From Petrolisthes cinctipes (taxonomy: Eukaryota > Arthropoda > Malacostraca > Decapoda > Porcellanidae): 64,000 nucleotides of DNA. Shown piece after piece: positions 50,987 to 61,464 of the stretch. The stretch covers positions 2,636,501 through 2,700,500 of the forward strand of contig JAWQEG010000630.1 in NCBI GenBank assembly GCA_033782935.1, given 5' to 3'. Positions within the stretch are counted from its first letter, which is position 1. Each line of letters opens with the position of its first letter. The position numbers and the translations under genes are program-made. The notes below the pieces were generated by a model. The model saw only the letters and a program-made list of their open reading frames with translations, was not told the origin of the DNA and did no database searches.

Positions 50987-53900
50987 GGTCCCAGAAGCAA
51001 TCTGTACATGCCTACTCAGTGCTAGAATTTTTTCAAAATATGTACCCAAAACATGCTAAAAATCTATATTTTAGGTGCCCAAAGTCGATATGTGCATGCA
51101 TTTTCTGTACCCGTTTATATCTCAAATTCAGGCTCAAAACACCCGAAAATTCGATATTTTTGGGTCCCAGAAGCGATCTGTACATGCCTACTCCTTGCTG
51201 TAATGTTTTCAATATACAGACCCAAAACATGCTCAAAATCGATATTTTAGGTGTAAAAAGTCGATATGTGCATGCATCTTTAGTAACCGTTTATATCTCA
51301 AATTCAGGCTCAAAACACTCGAAAATCAATATTTTTGGGTCCCAGAAGGGATCTGTGCATGCCTACTCAGTGCTAGAATGTTTTCAAAATATAGGCTCAA
51401 AACATGTTAAAAATCAATATTTTAGGTTTCCAAAGTCGATATGTTCATGCATCTTCAGTACCCATTTGTATCTCAAATTCAGGCTCAAAACACCCGAAAA
51501 TTCAATATTTTTGGGTCCCAGAAGCGATCTGTGCATGCCTACTCAGTGCTAGAATGTTTTCAAAATATAGGTTCAAAACATGATTAAAATCGATATTTTA
51601 GGTGTCTAAAGTCGATATGTGGATGAATCTTCTGTACCCGTTTATATCTCAAATTCAGGCTCAAAACACCCGAAAATTCGAAACTTTTGGGTTCCAGAAG
51701 CGATCTGTACATGCTTACTCAGTGCTAGAATTTTTTCAATATATGGGCCCAAATCATGCTAAAAATCGATATTTTAGGTGCCCAAAGTCGATATGTGCAT
51801 GCATCTTCTGTACCCGTTTATATCTCAAATTCAGGCTCAAAACACACGAAAATTCGATATTTTTGGGTCCCAGAAGCGATCTGTACATGCCTACTCCGTG
51901 TTAGTGTATTTTCAAAATACAGGCACCAAACATGCTGAAAATCAATATTTTAGGTGCCCAAAGTCGATATGTGCATGCATCTTTTGTACCCGTTTATATC
52001 TCAAATTCAGGTTCAGAACACCCGAAAATTCGATATTTTTGGGTCCCAGAAGCGATCTGTACATGCCTACTCCGTGTTAGAGTATTTTCAATATACAGGC
52101 ACAAAACATGCTGAAAATCGATATTTTAGGTGCCCAAAGTCAATATGTGTATGCATCTTCAGTACCCGTTTATTTCCCAAATTCAGGCTCAAAACACCCG
52201 AAAATTCGATATTTTTGGGTCCCAGAAGCGATCTGTACATGCCTACTCAGTGCTAGAATATATTGAAGATATGGGCCCAAAACATGCTAAAAATCGATAT
52301 TTTAGGTGCCCAAAGTCGATATGTGAATTCATTTTCTGTACCCGTTTATATCTCAAATTCAAGCTCAAAACACACGAAAATTCGATATTTTTGGGTCCCA
52401 GAAGCGATCTGTACATGCCTACTCCATGTTAGATTTTTTTTAAATACAGGCCCAAAACATGCTGAAAATCTATGTTTTAGGTGCACAAAGTCAATATGTG
52501 TATGCATCTTCTGTATACGTTTATATCCCAAATTCAGGCTCAAAACACCCGAAAATTCAACATTTTTGGGTCCCAGAAGCGATCTGTACATGCCTACTCA
52601 GAGCTAGAATGTTTTCAAAATATAGGCTCAAAACATGCTTGAAATCGATATTTTAGGTGTCCGAAGTCGATATGTGCATGCATCTTCTGTACCCGTTTAT
52701 ATCTCAAATTCAGGCTCAAAACACCAGAAAATTCGATATTTTTGGGTCCCAGAAGCGACCTGTACATGCCTACTCAGTGCTAGAATTTTTTCAAAATATG
52801 GGCCCAAAACATGCTAAAAATCGATATTTTAAATTCAAAAAGTCGATATGTGCATGCATCTTCTGTACCCGTTTATATCTAAAATTCAGACACAAAACAC
52901 CCGAAAATTCGATATTTTTGGGTCCCAGAAGCGATCTGTACATGCTTACTCAGTGCTAGAATTTTTTCAATATATGGGCCCAAATCATGCAAAAAATCGA
53001 TATTTTAGGAGCACAAAGTCGATATGTGCATGCATCTTCTGTACTCGTTTATATCTCAAATTCAGGCTCAAAACACCCGAAAATTCGATATTTTTGGGTC
53101 CCAGAAGCGATCTGTACATGCCTACTCAGTGCTAGAATGTTTTCAAAATATAGGCTCAAAACATGCTCAAAATCGATATTTTAGGTGTCCAAAGTCGATA
53201 TGTGCATGCATCTTCTGTACCCGTTTATATCTCAAATTCAGGTTCAGAACACCCGAAAATTCGATATTTTTGGGTCCCAGAAGCGATCTGTACATGCCTA
53301 CTCCGTGTAAGAGTATTTTCAATATATAGCCACAAAACATGCTGAAAATCGATATTTTAGGTGCCCAAAGTCAATATGTGTATGCATCTTCTGTACCCGT
53401 TTATTTCCCAAATTCAGGCTCAAAACACCCGAAAATTCGATATTTTTTGGTCCCAGAAGAGAACTGTACATGCCTACTCAGTGCTAGAATATATTGAAGA
53501 TATGGGCCCAAAACATGCTAAAAATCGATATTTTAAGTGCCCAAAGTCGATATGTACATTCATCTTCTGGACCCGTTTATATCTCAAATTCAGGCTCAAA
53601 ATACCCGAAAATTCGATATTTTTGGGTCCCAGAAGCGATCTGTACATGCCTACTCAGTGCTAGAATGTTTTCAAAATATAGGCTCAAAACATGCTAAAAA
53701 TCGATATTTTAGGTGTCCAAAGTCGATATGTGCAAGCATCTTCTGTACCCGTTTATATCTCAAATTCAGGCTCAAAACACCCGAAAATTCGATATTTTTG
53801 GGTCCTAGAAGCGATCTGTACATGCCTACTCAGTGCTAGAAATTTTTCAAAATACAGGCCCAAAACATGCTAAAAATCGATATTTTAAGTGCAAAAAGTC

Positions 53901-54768
53901 GATATGTGCATGCATCTTCTGTACCCGTTTACATCCCAAATTAAGGTTTAAAATACTCGAAAATTCGATATTTTTGGGTCACAAAAGCGATCTGTACATG
54001 CCTACTCCTTGCTAGAATGTTTTAAAGATACAGACCCAAAACATAATCAAAATCGATATTTTAGGTGCAAAAAGTCGATATGTGCATGCATCTTCAGTAC
54101 CCGTTTATATCTCAAATTAAGGCTCAAAACACCCGAAAATTAAATATTTTCGGGTCCCTAAAGCGATGTGTACATGCCTACTCAGTGCTAGAATGTTTTC
54201 AAGATACAGACCCAAAATATGCTATAAATCGATATTTAATGTGTCCAAAGTCAATATGTGAATGCATCTTCTGTACCCGTTTATATCTCAAATTTAGGCT
54301 CAAAACACCCTAAAATTCGATATTTTTGGGTACCAGAAGCGATCTGTACATGCCTACTCCGTGTTAGAGTATTTTCAATATACAGGCCCATAACATGCTA
54401 AAAATCGATATTATAGGTGCCCAAAGTCGATATGTGCATGCATCTTCTGTACCCGTTTATATCTCAAATTCAGGCTCAAAACACCCGAAAATTCGATATT
54501 TTTGGGTCCCAGAAGCGTACTGTACATGCCTACTCCGTGTTAGAGTATTTTCACAATAAACGCCCAAAACATGCTGAAAATCGATATTTTGGGTGCCCAA
54601 AGACGATATGTGCATGCATCTTCTGTACCCGTTTATATCTCAAATTCATGCTCAAAACTCCCGAAAATTCGATATTTTTGGGTCCCAGAAGCGATCTGTA
54701 CATGCCTACTCCGTGTTAGAGTATTTTCAATATACAGGCCCAAAACATGCTGAAAATCGATATTATAG
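50987..54768 (+). repeat. Mixed HOR segment combining core-like and flank-like monomers
   Basis: About 51.2-52.3 kb resembles the series around 21.8-22.9 kb: TGTAAAAAGTCGATATG, then the ATGTTAAAAATCAATATT, ATGATTAAAATC and AATTCGAAACTTTTGG monomers. About 52.46-53.1 kb resembles 4.94-5.47 kb, including the shared TTTATATCTAAAATTCAGAC near 52874 and 5175. About 53.2-54.7 kb is built of types seen at 5-12.6 kb. Neighbouring monomers come from otherwise separate HORs, so the segment is a mosaic made by exchange between blocks. Confidence 0.7.
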
Positions 54769-56655
54769 GTGCCCAAAGTCAATATGTGTATGCATCTTCT
54801 GTACCCGTTTATTTCCCAAAGTCAGGCTCAAAACACCCGAAAATTCGATATTTTTTGGTCCCAGAAGAGAACTGTACATGCCTACTCAGTGCTAGAATAT
54901 ATTGAAGATATAGGCCCAAAACATGCTAAAAATCGATATTTTAGGTGCCCAAATTCGATATGTACATTCATCTTCTGTACCCGTTTATATCTCAAATTCA
55001 GGCTCAAAATACCCGAAAATTCGATATTTTTGGGTCCCAGAAGCGATCTGTACATGCCTACTCAGTGCTAGAATGTTTTCAAAATATAGGCTCAAAACAT
55101 GCTAAAATTCGATATTTTAGGTGTCCAAAGTCGATATGTGCATGCATCTTCTGTACCCGTTTATATCTCAAATTCAGGCTCAAAACACCCGAAAATTCGA
55201 TATTTTTGGGTCCCAGAAGCGATCTGTACATGCCTAGTCAGTGCTAGAAATTTTTCAAAATACAGGCCCAAAACATGCTAAAAATCGATATTTTAAGTGC
55301 AAAAAGTCGATATGTGCATGCATCTTCTGTACCCGTTTATATCTCAAATTCAGGCTCAAAACACCCGAAAATTCGATATTTTTGGTTCCCAGAAGCGATC
55401 TGTACATGCCTACTCCGTGTTAGAGTATTTTCAAAATACAGGCGCAAAACATGCTGGAATTTAATATTTTTGGTGCCCAAAGTCAATATGTGTATGCATC
55501 TTCTGTACCCGTTTATATCCCAAATTCAGGCTCAAAACACTTGAAAATTCGATATTTTTGGTTCCCAGAAGCAATCTATATATGCCTACTCAGTGCTAGA
55601 ATATTTTCAAGATATACGCCCAAAACATGCTAAAAATCAATATTTTAGGTGCCCAAAGTCGATATGTGCATGCATCTTCTGTACCAGTTTATATCTCAAA
55701 TTCAGACTTAAAACACACGAAAATTCGATATCTTTGTGTCCCAGAAGCGATCTGTACATGCCTACTCCGTGTTAGAGTATTTTCAAAATACAGGTCCAAA
55801 ACATGCTCAAAATCGATATTTTAGGTGCCAAAAGTCGATATGTGCATGCATCTTCTGTACCAGTTTATATCCCAAATTCAGTTTCAAAACACTCTAAAAT
55901 TCGATATTTTTGGGTTCCAGAAGCGATCTGTACATGCCTACTCAGTGCTAGAATATTTTCAAATTGTAGGCCCCAAACCTGCTAAAAATCGATATTTTGG
56001 GTGCCCAAAGTCGATATGTGCATGCATCTTCTGTACCCGTTTATATCTCAAATTCAGGCTCAAAACTCCCTAAAATTCGATATTTTTGGGTCCCATAAGC
56101 GATCTGTACATGCTTACTCCGTGTTAGAGTATTTTCAAAATACAGGCCCAAAACATGCTGAAAATCAATATTTTAGGTGCCCAAAGTCGATATGTTCATG
56201 CATCTTCTGTACCCGTTTATATCTCAAATTCAGGTTCAGAACACCCGAAAATTCGATATTTTTGGGTCCCAGAAGCGATCTGTACATGCCTACTCCGTGT
56301 TAGAGTATTTTCAATATACAGCCACAAAACATGCTGAAAATCGATATTTTAGGTGCCCAAAGTCAATATGTGTATGCATCTTCTGTACCCGTTTATTTCC
56401 CAAATTCAGGCTCAAAACAACCGAAAATTCGATATTTTTTGGTCCCAGAAGAGAACTGTACATGCCTACACAGTGCTAGAATATATTGAAGATATGGGCC
56501 CAAAACATGCTAAAAATCGATATTTTAGGTGCCCAAAGTAGATATGTACATTCATCTTCTGTACCCGTTTATATCACAAATTCAGGCTCAAAATACCCGA
56601 AAATTCGATGTTTTTGGGTCCCAGAAGCGATCTGTACATGCCTACTCAGTGCTAG
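54769..56655 (+). repeat. Block A' (right copy of block A)
   Basis: This is the partner of 5666-7552 at an offset of 49,103 bp. It carries its own private changes, for example CGATGTTTTTGGG near 56608 and TATATCACAAATTC near 56572. It is followed by monomers matching 45.8-47.0 kb and then by block C', whereas the left copy has about 21 more monomers between A and C. Confidence 0.8.
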
Positions 56656-57359
56656 AATGTTTTCAAAATATAGGCTCAAAACATGCTAAAAATCGATATT
56701 TTAGGTGTCCAAAGTCGATATTTGCATGCATCTTCTGTACCCGTTTATATCTCAAATTCAGGCTCAAAAAACCCGAAAATTCGATTTTTTTGGGTCCCTG
56801 AAGCGATCTGTACATGCCTACTCAGTGCTAGAAATTTTCCAAAATACAGGCCCAAAACATGCTAAAAATAGATATTTTAAGTGCCCAAAGTCGATATGTG
56901 CATGCATCTTCTGTACCCGTTTATATCTCAAATTCAGGCTCAAAACTCCCGAAAATTCGATATTTTTGGGTCCCAGAAGCGATCTGTACATGCCTACTCC
57001 GTGTTAGAGTATTTTCAAAATACAGGCCCAAAACATGCTGAAAATCAATATTTTAGGTGCCCAAAGTCGATATGTGCATGCATCTTCTGTACCCGTTTAT
57101 ATCTCAAATTCAGGTTCAGAACACCCGAAAATTCGATATTTTTGGATCCCAGAAGCGATCTGTACATGCCTACTCCGTGTTAGAGTATTTTCAATATACA
57201 GCCACAAAACATGCTGAAAATCGATATTATAGGTGTCCAAAGTCAATATGTGTATGCATCTTCTGTACCCGTTTATTTCCCAAATTCAGGCTCAAAACAC
57301 CCGAAAATTCGATATTTTTGGGTCCCAGAAGTGATCAGTACATGCCTACTCAGTGCTAG

Positions 57360-59506
57360 AAATTTTTCAAAGTACAGGCCCAAAACATGCTAAAAATCGA
57401 TATTTTAAGTGCAAAAAGTCGATATGTGCATGCATCTTCTGTACCCGTTTACATCCCAAATTCAGGTTTAAAACACTCGAAAATTCGATATTTTTGAGTC
57501 ACAGAAGCGATCTGTACATGCCTACTCCTTGCTAGAATGTTTTAAAGATACAGACCCAAAACATAATCAAAATCGATATTTTAGGTGCAAAAAGTAGATA
57601 TGTTCATGCATCTTCAGTACCCGTTTATATCTCAAATTAAGGCTCAAAACACCCGGAAATTCAATATTTTTGGGTCCCTAAAGCGATGTGTACATGCCTA
57701 CTCAGTGCTAGAATGTTTTCAAGATAAAGACCCAAAAACATGCTAAAAATCGATATTTAATGTGTCCAAAGTCAATATGTGCATGCATCTTCTGTACCCG
57801 TTTATATCTCAAATTCAGGCTCAAAACACCCGCAAATTCGATATTTTTGGGTCCCAGAAGCGTACTGTACATGCCTACTCCGTGTTAGAGTATTTTCACA
57901 ATACAGGCTAAAAACATGCAGAAAATCGATATTTTGGGTGCCCAAAGTCGATATGTGCATGCCTCTTCTGTACCCGTTTATATCTCAAATTCATGCTCAA
58001 AACTCCCGAAAATTCGATATTTTTGGGTCCCAGAAGCGATCTGTACATGCCTAATCCGTGTTAGAATATTTTCAATATACAGGCCCAAAACATGCTGAAA
58101 ATCGATATTATAGGTGCCCAAAGTCAATATGTGTATGCATCTTCTGTACCCGTTTATTTCCCAAATTCAGGCTCAAAACACCCGAAAATTCGATATTTTT
58201 GTGTACCAGAAGCGATATGTACATGCCTACTCCGTGATAGAGTATTTTTAAAGCACAGGCCCAAAACATGCTCAAAATCGATATTTTGGGTGCCCAAAGT
58301 CGATATGTGCATGCATCTTCTGTACCCGTTTACATCCCAAATTCAGGTTTAAAACACTCGAAAATTCGATATTTTTGGGTCACAGAAGCGACCTGTACAT
58401 GCCTACTCCTTGCTAGAATGTTTTTAAGATACAGACCCAAAACATAATCAAAATCGATATTTTAGGTGCAAAAAGTCGATATGTGCATGCATCTTCAGTA
58501 CCCGTTTATATCTCAAATTCAGGCTCAAAACACCCGAAAATTCAATATTTTTGGGTCCCAGAAGCGATGTGTACATGCCTACTCAGTGCTAGAATTTTTT
58601 CAAAATAAAGGCTCGAAACATGCTAAAAATCGATATTTAATGTGTCCAAAGTCGATATGTGCATGCATCTTCTGTACCCGTTTATATATAGAATTCAGGC
58701 TCAAAACACCCGAAAATTCGATATTTTTGGGTCCCAGAAGCGATCTGTACATGCCTACTCCGTGTTATAGTATTTTCAAAATACAGGCCCAAAACATGCT
58801 GAAAATCTATATTTTAGGTGCACAAAGTCAATATGTGTATGCATCTTCTGTATCTGTTTATATCCCAAATTCAGGCTCAAAACACCCTAAAATTCGACAT
58901 TTTTGGGTCCCAGAAGTGATCTGTACATGCCTACTCAGTGCTAGACAGTTTTCAAAATATACGCCCAAAACATGCTAAAAATCGATATTTTAGGTGCCCA
59001 AAGTCGATATGTCAATGCATCTTCTGTACCCGTTTATATCTCAACTTCAGGCTCAAAACACCCGAAAATTCCATATTTTTGGGTCCCAGAAGCGATCTGT
59101 ACATGCCTACTCCGTGTTAGAGTATTTTTAAAATACAAACTCAAAATATGCTCAAAATCAATATTTTGGGTGCCCAAAGTCAATATGTGCATGCATTTTC
59201 TTTACCCGTTTATATCCCAAATTAAGGTTCAAAACACTCTAAAATTCGATATTTTTGGGTTCCAAAAGCGATCTGTACATGCCTACTCAGTGCTAGAATA
59301 TTTTCAAAATGTAGGCCCAAAACATGCTGAAAATCGATATTTTGGGTGCCCAAAGTCGATATGTGCATGCATCTTCTGTACCCGTTTATATCTCAAAATC
59401 AGGCTCAAAACTCCCGAAAATTCGATATTTTTGGGTCCAAGAAGCGATCTGTACATGCCTACTCCGTGTAAGAGTATTTTCAATATACAGGCCCAAAACA
59501 TGCTGA
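57360..59506 (+). repeat. Block C' (right copy of block C)
   Basis: This is the partner of 11955-14100 at an offset of 45,405-45,406 bp. One base was gained within it (CCCAAAAACATG near 57731). Private changes include TATATATAGAATTC near 58684 and ATTCCATATTTTTGG near 59068. Confidence 0.82.
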
Positions 59507-60056
59507 AAATCGATATTTTAGTTGCCCAAAGTCAATATGTGTATGCATCTTCTGTACCCGTTTATATCCCAAATTAAGGCTCAAAATACCCGAAAATTCG
59601 ATATTTTTGGGTCCCAGAAGCAATCTGTACATGCCTACTCAGTGCTAGAATATTTTCAAGATATGGGCCCAAAACAGGGTAAAAATCGATATTTTAAGTG
59701 CCTAAAGTCGATATGTGCATGCATCTTCTGTACCCGTTTATATCTCAAATTCAGGCTCAAAACACCCGAAAATTCGATATTTTTGGGTCCTAGAAGCGAT
59801 CTGTACATGCCTACTCCGTGTTAGAGTATTTTCAAAATACAGGCCCAAAACATGCTGAAAATCGATATTTTAGGTGCCCAAATTCAATATGTGTATGCAT
59901 CTTCTGAATCCGTTTATATCCCAAATTCAGGCTGAAAACACCCGAAAATTCGATATTTTTGGGTCCCAGAAGCGATCTGTACATGCCTACTCAGTGATAG
60001 AATATTTTCAAAATGTAGGCCCAAAACATGCTAAAAATCGATATTTTGGGTGCCCA

Positions 60057-61464
60057 AAGTCAATATGTGTATGCATCTTCTGTACCCGTTTATATCCCAA
60101 ATTAAGGCTCAAAACACCCGAAAATTCGATATTTTTGGGTCCCAGAAGCGATCTGTGCATGCCTACTCAGTGCTAGAGTATTTTCAATATACAGGCCCAA
60201 AACATGCTGAAAATCTATATTTTAGGTGCACAAAGTCAATATGTGTATGCATCTTCTGTATCTGTTTATATCCCAAATTCAGGCTTAAAAAACCCTAAAA
60301 TTCGACATTTTTTGGTCCCAGAAGTGATCTGTACATGCCTACTCAGTGCTAGAATGTTTTCAAAATATACGCCCAAAACATGCTAAAAATTGATATTTTA
60401 TGTGCAAAAAGTAGATATGTGAATGCATCTTCTGTACCCGTTTATATCTCAAATTCAGGCTCAAAACACACGAAAATTCGATATTTTTGTGTCCCAGAAG
60501 CGATCTGTACATGCCTAATCCGTATTAGAGTATTTTCAAAATACAAACTCAAAATATGCTCAAAATTGATATTTTGGGTGCCCAAAGTCAATATGTGCAT
60601 GCATCTTCTTTACCCGTTTATATTCCAAATTCAGTTTCAAAACACTCTTAAATTCGATATTTTTGGGTTCCAGAAGCGATCTGTACATGCCTACTCAGTG
60701 CTAGAATATTTTCAAAATGTAGGCCCAAAACATGCTAAAAATCGATATTTTGGGTGCCCAAAGCCAATATGTGTATGCATCTTCTGTACCCGTTTATATC
60801 CCAAATTAAGGCTCAAAACACCCGAAAATTCGATATTTTTGGGTCCCAGAAGCGATCTGTACATGCCTACTCAGTGCTAGAATATTTTCAAGATATGGGC
60901 CCGAAACAGGGTAAAAATCGATATTTTAAGTCCCTAAAGTCGATATGTGCATGCATCTTCTGTACCCGTTTATATCTCAAATTCAGGCTCAAAACACCCG
61001 AAAATTCGATATTTTTGGGTCCTAGAAGCGATCTGTACATACCTACTCCGTGTTAGAGTATTTTCAAAATACAGGCCCAAAACATGCTGAAAATCGATAT
61101 TTTAGGTGCCCAAAGTCAATATGTGTATGCATCTTCTGAATCCGTTTATATCCCAAATTCAGGCTCAAAACACCCGAAAATTCGATATTTTTGGGTCCCA
61201 GAAGCGATCTGTACATGCCTACTTAATGCTAGAATATTTTTAAAATATAGGCCCAAAACATGCTAAAAATCGATATTTTGGGTACCCAAAGTCGATATGT
61301 GCATGTATCTTTTGTACCCGTTTATATCTCAAATTCAGGCTCAAAACACCCGAAAATTCAATATTTTTGGGTCCCAGAAGCGATCTGTACATGCCTACTC
61401 AGTGCTAGAATGTTTTCAAAATATACACCCAAAACATGTTAAAAATCGATATTTTAGGTGCCCT
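60057..61464 (+). repeat. Block D' (single right copy of the 8-monomer block D)
   Basis: It matches the first left copy at an offset of 45,582 bp and the second at 44,174 bp, because block D is present twice on the left and once here. Shared markers include CGAAACAGGGTAAAAATC near 60902 and CTTAATGCTAGAATATTTT near 61223. This copy either shows the state before the left duplication or has lost one copy. Confidence 0.82.
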
